Part shown: positions 51,483 through 60,671 of the stretch, one piece after another
Layout of the letters: each line of letters begins with the position of its first letter
Numbering within the stretch: position 1 is the first letter of the stretch
Assembly (NCBI RefSeq): GCF_030405905.1
Contig: NZ_JASATW010000019.1
Span: 44,380-108,379, forward strand
DNA from: Sphaerothrix gracilis
GTDB lineage: Bacteria > Cyanobacteriota > Cyanobacteriia > Phormidesmidales > Phormidesmidaceae
Length of the DNA stretch: 64,000 nt
Direction of reading: 5' to 3'
The notes under the pieces: model-generated
Told to the model about the DNA's origin: nothing
Database searches by the model: none
Seen by the model: the letters and a program-made list of their open reading frames with translations, nothing else
Program-made: the position numbers and the translations under genes

Positions 51483-52721
51483 CTAGCGATCGCGCTCTAA
51501 GTCCTCGATCACTCGTTGTAAATACCAGGCTTCCGGCTTACCCGGATACCGCTGGCGGGCGATCGCCAGCAGCCGCTCGGCCATCTCCCAGGTGCCGCCC
51601 ACGAGCTGAGCTAGCTGGTGGTGCAGTTCCGACAGGCTGGTTGCAGCTGGCTGACGGAACACTTTGGGCTGCAACTGCTGCACCTGATCGAGGGCCTGCT
51701 GATAGCGAGGCCAGTCACCCTGGTTGAACCAGAGATTAGCCGCCTGCTGAAAGTCCTCCACCGCGCCGCTAAAATTTTCTAAAGCTGCTTGGGCTGAGGC
51801 CCGCTGCCAGTAAATCTCAGCCTGATCGGCCTTGAGCTGCAGGGCCTGCCCGTAGAGCTGCACTGCCTGGCGATAGTCTTCTAATTGCTGGTAGGCATTG
51901 CCGCACTGCAGGTAGAGTGCCGCCTGCTGGGGCTGCCGTTCAATGAGCTGCTGCAGATCGGCGATCGCCCCTCTGGCATCCCCCAGGGCTAAGCGTACTC
52001 GCGATCGCTGATACTGAATGTCGGGATCTTGGGGGGCGAGCCGCATCGCCTGGGCTAAATCCTGCAGCGCCCCCTGACCGTTTCGCAGTTGGGCTCGCAC
52101 CATGCCGCGCAGGCAATAGGCTTGGGCATCTTGAGCGTCACTGCGCAACAGCCAGTCAAGGTCAGCGAGAGCGCTGCGATAGTCCTGCTGCTCGATTTTC
52201 TGGCCAATTTGCTGCAGGTAAGCTTGAGGATTCATCAGCTCAGATTGAGTCAGCGGCTGGGCCTGAAGCTGCTCGATCGCCTCTAGGCAGCGCTGAGCGC
52301 TGGTCTTATCCTGCTGCTGAATGTAGCCTTGGGCCGCCTGCTTGTAGGCCGCGATCGCTGCTCCAGGATTGCCGAGCTTGCGGTAGGTCATGGCCATCAG
52401 ATTGTGGGCTGCTGGCAGGGTTTCAGCCAGGGCGAGGGCCTGCTCAGCATCGGCTAGGGTGCCTTGGGTGTTGCCCGTAGTCAGCCGCGCCAACCCTCGT
52501 CCCAGGTAGGTTTCGGCAGAGGGCTGGCGCTGCAGGGCTTGGGTATAGTCAGCGATCGCCCCGGCATAGTCACCGCTGCCAAATTTAGCTTTGGCCCGCT
52601 GGCGGTAGGCTGCCACGCAGTCCGGATCTGCTCTAAGGACGCGGTTGAAGGCTTGGATGGCACCAAGGCGATCGCCCGCCCGCAGTTTCTCTAACCCCGT
52701 TTGATAGTCGGCATTGTCCAT
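51483..52721 (-). CDS. TPR-repeat protein
   Basis: About 412 residues from the ATG at 52721, which follows GAGGGGGGG. It consists of about ten TPR units of roughly 34 residues, for example AIQAFNRVLRADPDCVAAYRQRAKAKF, GDYAGAIADYTQALQRQPSAETYLGRGLAR and YRQAVQLYGQALQLKADQAEIYWQRAS. The repeats pack into a protein-binding scaffold. No signal peptide or other domain is seen; binding partners are unknown. Downstream on the same strand there is nothing; upstream is the glycosyltransferase gene, 65 bases away. Confidence 0.85.
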   Translation of the reverse strand: MDNADYQTGLEKLRAGDRLGAIQAFNRVLRADPDCVAAYRQRAKAKFGSGDYAGAIADYTQALQRQPSAETYLGRGLARLTTGNTQGTLADAEQALALAETLPAAHNLMAMTYRKLGNPGAAIAAYKQAAQGYIQQQDKTSAQRCLEAIEQLQAQPLTQSELMNPQAYLQQIGQKIEQQDYRSALADLDWLLRSDAQDAQAYCLRGMVRAQLRNGQGALQDLAQAMRLAPQDPDIQYQRSRVRLALGDARGAIADLQQLIERQPQQAALYLQCGNAYQQLEDYRQAVQLYGQALQLKADQAEIYWQRASAQAALENFSGAVEDFQQAANLWFNQGDWPRYQQALDQVQQLQPKVFRQPAATSLSELHHQLAQLVGGTWEMAERLLAIARQRYPGKPEAWYLQRVIEDLERDR

Positions 52722-52786
52722 TGCACCCCCCCTCATTCATGCTCAGTCTAGCCTGAATGTTAGGAACGGCTGGCGATCGCTTGGGC

Positions 52787-53914
52787 CTAAGAACGCTGCT
52801 GCCAGTAGCGACGAAAGCTACGCTGCCAGATATAAAACGGACTAAGCAGGCTGTAGACATAAAGCGTCATCTCGCAGGCTACTACCACATCTGTTTTGAT
52901 CAGGCCGCGATATTTGATCAGGTGTCGCAGCAGCTTACGCAAATCATTGCTCAAGTAGGCCAAAAACCAGGCAGGCCGCTGCCAGGTGGGACAGCTCAAC
53001 ATGCGGGTATGATAGCGGCTGAGGCCAATGCCACGACAGAGACGAATCAGGTAGTCGCGCTGTAGGCGAGTGCCGGGAATCCGGTGGTAGAGACGCATGT
53101 GGGGGTTGTACCAAACTTCCCAACCCGCCCGCTGGATGTATAAAACCGCCTCCAAATCTTCCCCCGCTTCCCGGTTCTCAATCCGCCCCGCCAGCACCTG
53201 TTCTGTGGGCACGTAGTCTAGCCAAGCCTGTCGTCTCACGACCATGCCAGCCCCAGGCGGCAGCACCTTTTTCTGCGGATCGTAACGCCTCGGTTCATGA
53301 CCGCGATCGGTAATCGCTAAAAAGCCTGAAATCCGCTCAAAGTTTTCCGGCGGCGTAATTTCAAAGTCGCCGTAGATGCGGCTGCCGTAGACCCCCACTG
53401 ATTCACGTTCAGTCCCAAAGCGATAGGCCGCCATTACCCAGGTCAGAGTCGGCAAGTTGTCGTCATCTAAAAAGCCGATCAGCGGACTGCGGGCTATCTG
53501 GACGGCCTTGTGACGAGCAAATCCGGCTCCCTGACGCCCTTCAAAGGCATATCGCAACGTGGAGTGAGCGGGCCACTTTGCCTGAAAGTCTTCAACAATC
53601 TGGGCAGTGCCATCACTGCTGTTGTTGTCTACGACAATCACTTCCCAGCTAATAGCCTGAGTGTTGAGCTGCCAGCATAAGCTCTCCAAGACATCTGGCA
53701 GTCGCCGCTCACCGTTATAGGTACAGATCGCAACCGTGAAATCTAGCTGCACTTGATTAGGAAAAAGACGACTCAAAATCTCTCGCGTTTTCGCCCGGGT
53801 CTGCTCTGACCCGCCATTCAACATGAGCGTTTGAATAAACTGCTCAAGAGTGAGATTTCCAGGAGATGTCTCTATAGAATCACCTTTTTCCTGATTAGAC
53901 AGCAACTTTTTCAT
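52787..53914 (-). CDS. Family 2 glycosyltransferase (HpsE-like)
   Basis: About 375 residues from the ATG at 53914. The GT-A domain has FTVAICTYNGERRLPDVLESL, the DNNSSDGTAQIVEDF nucleotide site, IGFLDDDNLPT (metal-binding DxD) and GAGMVVRRQAW. The acceptor motif GEDLEAVLYIQRAGWEVWYNP follows, and a hydrophobic C-terminal segment sits in the membrane. The set resembles the cyanobacterial hormogonium polysaccharide glycosyltransferase HpsE, but the assignment is from memory and other polysaccharide enzymes are similar. The TPR gene follows on the same strand. Confidence 0.72.
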   Translation of the reverse strand: MKKLLSNQEKGDSIETSPGNLTLEQFIQTLMLNGGSEQTRAKTREILSRLFPNQVQLDFTVAICTYNGERRLPDVLESLCWQLNTQAISWEVIVVDNNSSDGTAQIVEDFQAKWPAHSTLRYAFEGRQGAGFARHKAVQIARSPLIGFLDDDNLPTLTWVMAAYRFGTERESVGVYGSRIYGDFEITPPENFERISGFLAITDRGHEPRRYDPQKKVLPPGAGMVVRRQAWLDYVPTEQVLAGRIENREAGEDLEAVLYIQRAGWEVWYNPHMRLYHRIPGTRLQRDYLIRLCRGIGLSRYHTRMLSCPTWQRPAWFLAYLSNDLRKLLRHLIKYRGLIKTDVVVACEMTLYVYSLLSPFYIWQRSFRRYWQQRS

Positions 53915-53935
53915 GAATATTTGGGCTGAAAACAA

Positions 53936-54401
53936 CCGGGCAGGATAGCTATCTAGCTGGGTCTACTCCGAACTTTCCCTTAGCTTTCCCGACTTAGAAA
54001 ATAGCCGCAACAGTCGCTCTAGGAGATCTCAGGGTTGCTTTAATTCTGCGCAGGTTTCTCTGTTTTAGATTAAGTTTTGATAAAGTCAGCTTTTCGCAGA
54101 AGTAAGTTCACCGCTTCTGACCGGATTTAGCTTTGCGGCAACTAAGCAGGCTCATTGCTTTGGCAAATCCGGAAGTTTCAGCCGCTGAAATTCGCTTTTA
54201 ACAAGAATTTATAAGGATTGGCACGTCACGAAAGGCGCTTTGTATACTCTAGGAAATTGCTGATTCAATGCATTTTTCGGTTACTAGATAAATTTTGAGA
54301 GTTTTCATTAAGCCAGGGCGCTGTCTCGACTAAAAATGCGTTGCTCTCTAAGTTCACAGCTAATCATCGATTAGCTAGTTCTTCTAGCTTTGAGCCTGTC
54401 T
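53936..54401. other. Intergenic region upstream of the giant modular gene
   Basis: About 470 bases between divergent genes, AT-rich after 54180. A TATACT box near 54243 (in GCTTTGTATACTC) is a possible -10 element for the large gene. I see no operator, repeat or small gene. Confidence 0.4.
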
Positions 54402-57400
54402 ATGAGTAGCCACTCTCAGCTCTCTCAAAATGCCTCTACCGGCGATCGCCTCAGCTCGACTTCGCCTGTTTCAGATGCTTTCTTCGGTCAAGCTGCCAAT
54501 CAGCTACAGCCGCGCCCATTTGCTGCCAGCCCGCCGACCGGGAATCCAGCCAGCCAGCAGCCTTCTCCTGACACCCAAGCTCAGCTAGAACAGGCCAAAC
54601 AGTCAGGCTTTGATGCCAGCAAAATTAGCCTGTTTACCGGTGGGACTGCCCCTCCCCAACCGCCCAGCTCCTCTCAGCTACAGCCCCAGCGCGCTGACTG
54701 TGTAGCGGAGCAGAAAGAGCAGTCGTTAGTTCAGGCCAAGCTAACGATTGGGCAGGCGGGCGATCGCTATGAGCAAGAGGCAGACCAGGTGGCAGCCTCA
54801 GTGGTTGAGCATCATGCTCTCCAAAGGCCAGAAGCCGAAGGGGGGCAGCAGACTCAGGCTCGGACTAAAAAGATACTTCAGACCAGTCTTGATCGCGCTA
54901 AGCAATCAGGCTTTAATCCTGTCAATGTAAACGTGCTACCCCTCGATGTCTTTGCCGCTCCCACTCAAGGTCAGACCCCAATCACTCGTGACTCATCCTC
55001 AATAGAGCCAGTCTCGGGGGCGCAAGGAGCACTAATTCAGCTTGACGAAGATGATACCTGGCAAGAAGCCCGTCGCCGTGCATTGAATATTAAGACAGCT
55101 CTGTTAGACGGCTGGACAGAAGATGAGGAAGAGGCCCTACGCCAAATTCGAGGGCAATCGGTTTTAATGCTTAAGGAAATTCGGGCCCAGTACAGAGCCG
55201 TTACGGGTGGTCATTCCCTAGAGGCAGACTTTAAAGAATACTGCAGCAGTAGTGAATATAAAGAAGCTCTCTCATGGCTTCATGCGGCTCTTTCCTTGGA
55301 AGACCGTATTCGCACTAATATCGACAAGGGCTGGCTATTTACGACTGAAAATGAGGCAGGCATTTTAGAGGTTTTACGTCAGGCCAGTCGCCCTGAGCTA
55401 AATCAAGCAGCCCAGTCTCCATCCCTCAAAAAGCTACTACGTGATGCTCTCAATGATGATGAGTACTACGAAGCTCGTAAATTACTAACACCGAATGATT
55501 TGTATGACCTGGTTGTAGAGCGCATTAGAAATGCTAATGGCTGGATCAATGACGATGAAGACGCCACTTACAACGTCCTCTTAGATCTAACCCCTGAGCA
55601 GAGACGTCGACTCTGGCGCAGCCACGATCCGCAAATAACAGGGTCTACCTTATTCGGCTTTATGAGCGCCAGCGAACGAGCCTCAGTCAGGGTAATGTGT
55701 TTGGGCAGTGAGGCTACCGCCCTGCAAGAGCGTCTAGATATTGCAACAACGGGTCTCGGTACGGATGATGACGCCGTAAAGCTAGTGGTGGAAAAAACTA
55801 AAAATGCCGCCCAGCAAGAGCAAGCTATTACCCAGATGCTCAAAACGGGTAAAAATGCTAAAGGTGAACCACTCACCCCAAAGCAGCTAGCTGAACTACA
55901 GGCCCAGCAGAATGCTTTAGGAGGAATTCAGCAAAATCTACTCACGGCTGAGCGAGATCGAGCAGGCGATCTCAAGTCAGGAACTTTTCTAGAGATGCTG
56001 CATGGCGATGTGAATGAAGCTGAATTTCAGTCGTTCACGGCCCAAATTGGCGTTTCTCAGTATGAGCGTGCTAAGCAACAGATTCTAGATGCTATTGGTT
56101 TCTTCAATGATGACGAAGCATCGATTTACAAAGCTTTTGATCAGGTAATAGGGACGATTGAGATACCGTTAGGAACTGAGGTGGCTCAGCTCACTGCTGA
56201 ACAAAAGGCTCAGCTACAGCAGCAGGCGAGTCGAGAACTGCGTCAAAAGCTGATGCTCGATCCGCAGGTGAAGGCGGCCTTAGCCCATCTCAACCGTGAT
56301 GAAAAAGCAATTGCGGCTGTTTACGCCTCAGCCAGCAGCTATGAGATTTCTCTAGAAAAGCTGAAAGCAGCCTACTACGGTTTAGATACTGACGAAGAGG
56401 AGATTTTTAGACTTGTTTGCCAGATGAGTGCCGCTGATCGACAGCGCCTACAGCGAGAGCGGCCCCTGATCTATCAGCGCTTATTGAGTCCAGTGAGTAG
56501 CTACCTTACCCTTCAAGAGCGCAGAATGCTTGAGACAGCGGTGCAGACCGGGAAGATTCCTACTGACACGGCTTTAGAGTGGGCCTTTGGAGGCAACTGG
56601 GACGGCACCGAAGATGAGATGCTGGAGCAGACCTTCGCGGCGATGGACGAAACAGAGCGCTACCAGTATCGTCTGGGATATTACCTGTTTAAAGGAGGAG
56701 AGTCGTTTGCTCAGCAGAAAGTTGATAAAAAAGCTGAGCAGGTAGCCTTGACGAAATTCCGACAGCTCTATCGCCGCATGGAGTCTGAGCTAGGAACGGA
56801 TGACTTGCAAAAAGCTCTAGATCAACTACTGGGGACGCCAACACTGCAAGAACTGAAATCTGAACAGGGCCGCCTGATGGCAGCTCAAATTATGCGTAAC
56901 CGGGTTGGAGAGAAAGGGGATATTCGGGAGGAGGATGTGATTTCCTCGGCCATTATCGATTCCTTCTCAGATACAGGAGAAGTTGCCGATCAGGCAGAAG
57001 TTCAGTTTGAAAGCGCTTACAAGCTAGCGATTGCGGATGGTAGACTCACCGCAGAGGAATTTGCGGCGTTAGCTGCCCTTGATGCTAACTTTGCCCAAAA
57101 ATACGACGAGTATGTGGCTACGGTAGATCAGGTAGTCAATGTAGCCTCTACGGTGGCTGCGATCGCCGTGGGTATTGTAGCAGTGGTTCTCAGCGGTGGT
57201 TCAGGCGCACCAGCCGTAGCTGCCTTACTAAGCAAATTTGGTGTTGCAGCTACCACAGCCCAAAGTGTAGCAACCGCAGCCGCCCTAGCCGGAACTGCCA
57301 GTGCTACTGCCAAAGTTGGAGTATCAGAACTTGTGGGCGGATCTCACTACGATGCAGCCTCCACAGAAGGTTTGCAAGATGCCGCTGTCGGATTTACTGA

Positions 57401-60125
57401 AGGAGCGATGGCCGTTCTCTCGGCTGGACTCGCCCATCGTTTTACTAACATGGTTGGGCTAGGAAAAGCCGAGTTAGCAGGTGAAATGACCGCTGGAATT
57501 TTGGCCTCTAGTGAAGCAGCAGTGAATCAGGCAGGTCGAACTTTTGCCAGAGCCGGGCTTGAAGGGCTAATTGACGGCCTCTTATCAGGGGCAGTGGGTG
57601 AGCTAGTTATGACGGCTGCTGACAAAGCCGTTTGGAAAAAGTCTATTTGGGATGTGGTGCTCAGTTTTGGTCAGGCTATTCTCAAAGGCGGTGGTATTGG
57701 GGCAGTGACCGGAGTAGTGACCGGGGGGAGTCTAGAAGCGCTGACTACCTATGTGGGTGTGAAGCGGTTACAGAGCTTTGTGAAGCAGCTCGATGTAGCG
57801 GGCATTCATGAAGAGCGATTGAGCAGTCTCAGTATTGATGCTGTCCGAGGGCTAGGGAAAGCAGATGCAGCTTTAGCAGGAGGCAAGCTTGACGAGGCAG
57901 AAGCGGCTTTCAGAGCGCTAGAAGGTGTGCTAGAAGCTGATGAGTTGACTAAGCTACGGACTCTGCTGCATGGCTACTATAGCGACGTGGTGCAAGAAGC
58001 CGCTGTGCAAGGGCTGAAGAAAGCTCTAATCGGTCAAGGAGACGTCTCTGCTCAGGCCCGGGCCGCTATTGTCAATATTGGTGATTTTAAACAACTGCGA
58101 GCAATGGCGAGACGCGGTGATTTTGGCGATCCGGTAGCGGCTCAACAGGCCCTACAGGCAGCTCGCATGAAGCTCATTGAGGTAGAAGTCCTTGGTAGCC
58201 TGATCGAACCACAGCTTAAAGCCAAATACCCAGGCATCACAGTTGATTTCCAGAATTTAGGTACCCCTGGTTTCGGCAGTGATTGTGATATCACTATTCG
58301 GGTAACAGGAGGGCAGGCCGTCAGCGATGACATTGCCGCGAGCGTTGAGGGGGTACGAGACGCTTACAAAGAGCTGCGCCGCCGCGGGCTTGATCCAGAT
58401 AAATCGTTGGATGCCAACTTTTACACTGAGCTGCACGAGGCTGCTGTTAAAGCGAGTCCAGCAGAAGCTGACCAGATTATTCAAAACCAAAGTACGGTTA
58501 GCCTAGCTGAGATGCGCATGAATATGGCGGAGGAGCAGTGGAAGGCTTATAAACAAGCGCAGTTGACTTCCTTAGGAGAGGGTAAACCCGCGCAGGGACT
58601 TCAGGGGCGCGTTGAAGCCCAAGCTCGAAAGCGACTGCAAGAGCAGCTAGAAGAAGCTGAAAAACTGGCGAGCAAACTCAAGGCAGGCGATCGTGAAGCC
58701 GTTTTAGCTGATCGCCAAGAAGCATTGCTCAAAGCGCTACAAGCAGGTGCTCCGGCACCGGAAATTCGCCAGCGCATGGCCGAAATCAAGCTGTTAGAAC
58801 CTGATGCCTACGGTACGCGAGCCGCTGTAGAAGGCGTCGTAGGCTATCAGCAACGCCTCGCTCGGGGTACGGCTGCGGACTATATGAGGCTAGGTCGAAA
58901 TCTGCCTGAAGATACAGCTGGTCGCTTTGCCGTCCTAACTCAAGAAGCTTCGGCGAGTTTGGCGAAGATGTTTAGCCATGCCAAACGATCGGGTGGCAAT
59001 AGCCTGTCTGACGTGCGATCGCTTGCCAAGTACCTGGGCCGGGTTGATCAGACCTTCTATGAAGCCGGCCTAGATACGGGCAGTGATCTTATTAAGCTAA
59101 AAGATCTCTTAATGGCCGCTAAGCATGGCAGCGCTCCCGATGAGGATACCTTAACCGCTCTTAGAAAGTGGGCCAAACAAACAAATCGTGAAGGTCTTGA
59201 TGCTCAGGCACTGCAAGATGCCTGGGTGCGCGAAGCTCAAGATTTGGCACAGCAAATGGTTGTCAAAATGCGCTCCGCTGAGCAAGCTGCCTACGTGATG
59301 CGACCCTCTTCTAAAGCGTCTGTGCCGGGGCCGGTCAGTATTGGAGGCAGCCAAGCCTCAAGTGTTGCCTCTCCCAAACCCGGGGGGGGACGGGCTGGCA
59401 TTGATGAGTATGGCTGGAGTCAAAGATTAGGTAATCATCTGTCTAAAGATGAGATTTACCAGCAGGCAGAAGCCTTACGTCAACGTTTGATGGGTCAGAA
59501 AGATGTGGGTAAGGTTACGCGGGCACTGCAAGAATTTGGCATTCCTGCCGATACTCAACTCGTTGCGGCTGTGAAGCGTTACAACTTTGACAGTTCCGGA
59601 ATTGCCTTCGTACCGGAAAACTATGATGCTTGGCGCCGATTAGCCACAGGTCGAGGTACCGTAGACGATGCTCGTTATCTAGTCCATGAACTGGCTGAAG
59701 TGAAGGAGCTTCAGCGAATTCAGCAAGAGACCGGCTTCGACTTTATGGGCAGTGATTTAAGCAAGCTGAGTCGAGAACAGCGCAGACAGTGGACGGCTGA
59801 TTTCAATCGCTACTACATGGCAGCTCATGCTAAAGCGCTCGAAACTGAATACGACTTCATTGCTCAAGAGGTGGCAAATGTCACTAACAATCGAGTTCGC
59901 ATCTCAAGAACAGTGGCTGCTGCCGTAGATCCTACACGGGATGAAGCCCGTTTGTATATGCTCATTGATAGCGTTCCCTTAGCAGATCATCCAAACTTCA
60001 GTCAGTGGCAGCAGCGATCGAATGAAGTTGTCGAAGTTGGCAGCGGCGCCAAGGAAAGATTAGGATTGAGCACAAATCCGACTTTGGCAGACCTAGTGGA
60101 TGCCCTTAAGCGATCGCGGCTCTGA
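54402..60125 (+). CDS. Giant modular protein: eCIS-core (DUF4157-like) motif, annexin-like repeats, C-terminal toxin-type domains
   Basis: From the ATG at 54402 the protein has 1907 residues; a TTG at 54390 is in frame. Residues 1-105 are Ser/Pro/Gln-rich. Around 112 lies AKLTIGQAGDRYEQEAD, the start motif of DUF4157-type eCIS-associated proteins. Repeats with G-x-x-[TN]-[DE]-[DE]-[DE] occur at about 237, 310, 380, 451, 566, 660, 735 and 798, spaced about 70 residues for the first four, as in annexin repeats. Residues 908-1000 are Ala/Gly-rich and hydrophobic. G1292-S-D1294-C-D1296 resembles a nucleotidyltransferase site. The C-terminal part has H1762-E-L-A-E. There is no signal peptide. It is followed by a small HEAT-like gene after 13 bases. 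I infer an effector of a contractile injection system or a related toxin; the activity is unproven. Confidence 0.7.
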   Translation: MSSHSQLSQNASTGDRLSSTSPVSDAFFGQAANQLQPRPFAASPPTGNPASQQPSPDTQAQLEQAKQSGFDASKISLFTGGTAPPQPPSSSQLQPQRADCVAEQKEQSLVQAKLTIGQAGDRYEQEADQVAASVVEHHALQRPEAEGGQQTQARTKKILQTSLDRAKQSGFNPVNVNVLPLDVFAAPTQGQTPITRDSSSIEPVSGAQGALIQLDEDDTWQEARRRALNIKTALLDGWTEDEEEALRQIRGQSVLMLKEIRAQYRAVTGGHSLEADFKEYCSSSEYKEALSWLHAALSLEDRIRTNIDKGWLFTTENEAGILEVLRQASRPELNQAAQSPSLKKLLRDALNDDEYYEARKLLTPNDLYDLVVERIRNANGWINDDEDATYNVLLDLTPEQRRRLWRSHDPQITGSTLFGFMSASERASVRVMCLGSEATALQERLDIATTGLGTDDDAVKLVVEKTKNAAQQEQAITQMLKTGKNAKGEPLTPKQLAELQAQQNALGGIQQNLLTAERDRAGDLKSGTFLEMLHGDVNEAEFQSFTAQIGVSQYERAKQQILDAIGFFNDDEASIYKAFDQVIGTIEIPLGTEVAQLTAEQKAQLQQQASRELRQKLMLDPQVKAALAHLNRDEKAIAAVYASASSYEISLEKLKAAYYGLDTDEEEIFRLVCQMSAADRQRLQRERPLIYQRLLSPVSSYLTLQERRMLETAVQTGKIPTDTALEWAFGGNWDGTEDEMLEQTFAAMDETERYQYRLGYYLFKGGESFAQQKVDKKAEQVALTKFRQLYRRMESELGTDDLQKALDQLLGTPTLQELKSEQGRLMAAQIMRNRVGEKGDIREEDVISSAIIDSFSDTGEVADQAEVQFESAYKLAIADGRLTAEEFAALAALDANFAQKYDEYVATVDQVVNVASTVAAIAVGIVAVVLSGGSGAPAVAALLSKFGVAATTAQSVATAAALAGTASATAKVGVSELVGGSHYDAASTEGLQDAAVGFTEGAMAVLSAGLAHRFTNMVGLGKAELAGEMTAGILASSEAAVNQAGRTFARAGLEGLIDGLLSGAVGELVMTAADKAVWKKSIWDVVLSFGQAILKGGGIGAVTGVVTGGSLEALTTYVGVKRLQSFVKQLDVAGIHEERLSSLSIDAVRGLGKADAALAGGKLDEAEAAFRALEGVLEADELTKLRTLLHGYYSDVVQEAAVQGLKKALIGQGDVSAQARAAIVNIGDFKQLRAMARRGDFGDPVAAQQALQAARMKLIEVEVLGSLIEPQLKAKYPGITVDFQNLGTPGFGSDCDITIRVTGGQAVSDDIAASVEGVRDAYKELRRRGLDPDKSLDANFYTELHEAAVKASPAEADQIIQNQSTVSLAEMRMNMAEEQWKAYKQAQLTSLGEGKPAQGLQGRVEAQARKRLQEQLEEAEKLASKLKAGDREAVLADRQEALLKALQAGAPAPEIRQRMAEIKLLEPDAYGTRAAVEGVVGYQQRLARGTAADYMRLGRNLPEDTAGRFAVLTQEASASLAKMFSHAKRSGGNSLSDVRSLAKYLGRVDQTFYEAGLDTGSDLIKLKDLLMAAKHGSAPDEDTLTALRKWAKQTNREGLDAQALQDAWVREAQDLAQQMVVKMRSAEQAAYVMRPSSKASVPGPVSIGGSQASSVASPKPGGGRAGIDEYGWSQRLGNHLSKDEIYQQAEALRQRLMGQKDVGKVTRALQEFGIPADTQLVAAVKRYNFDSSGIAFVPENYDAWRRLATGRGTVDDARYLVHELAEVKELQRIQQETGFDFMGSDLSKLSREQRRQWTADFNRYYMAAHAKALETEYDFIAQEVANVTNNRVRISRTVAAAVDPTRDEARLYMLIDSVPLADHPNFSQWQQRSNEVVEVGSGAKERLGLSTNPTLADLVDALKRSRL

Positions 60126-60138
60126 GAGGAGAAACTAA

Positions 60139-60552
60139 ATGCTAAAGGACAATGAATTCAACCAGCTGGCTGCGAATCTGCAAAGCGAAGATCTAGCCTT
60201 ACGAGTGTCTGCCCTAAAGGAATTAGCTCAAAATCCTACGGGCGACAAAAGAGTTTTACCAATTCTAGAGTCTCTTTTGCAGGACAAAACGCCATGCCTG
60301 GTTATGCTTCCCTATCGCTTTGGCGAGGTTCGTTGGATAGCAGCCCATGCCCTAGCTGCTGAATATGCTGTACTGGATCTGGACAAGAAAGTGAGATTAG
60401 AAGGCGTTGTTAGGCCAATTAATACTCAAGAATTTGCCACCTTAGAGAAAGCGGCTAACTTGAAAAGTGCAGGAGGTGTCAACGGCGTTTTAGCAGCTTT
60501 TGCAACGCTCCGTGAATTAGGTCATTTACCGACTTATGAGCTTGAAATTTAG
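60139..60552 (+). CDS. HEAT-like small protein, candidate immunity protein
   Basis: A 137-residue soluble protein starting at ATG 60139 after a strong GAGAGGAG site. It has helical repeats: LAANLQSEDLALRVSALKELAQ, VLPILESLLQDKTPCLV and VRWIAAHALAAEYAVLDL, the pattern of HEAT repeats. Many immunity proteins of polymorphic toxins are HEAT- or ankyrin-like, and the position only 13 bases after the giant toxin-like gene fits an immunity role. That is inference; the sequence does not name a family. Confidence 0.55.
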   Translation: MLKDNEFNQLAANLQSEDLALRVSALKELAQNPTGDKRVLPILESLLQDKTPCLVMLPYRFGEVRWIAAHALAAEYAVLDLDKKVRLEGVVRPINTQEFATLEKAANLKSAGGVNGVLAAFATLRELGHLPTYELEI

Positions 60553-60671
60553 CTTTAGCAGTTGCAAACGTTAATAGCCGCCGATCTACCTAGATTGGAT
60601 TTGTAAGTATCAAAGCTACCTTAGCGGCTATCCTCCTCTATCCTCTATTCACAAACTTCTACATTCACAAC

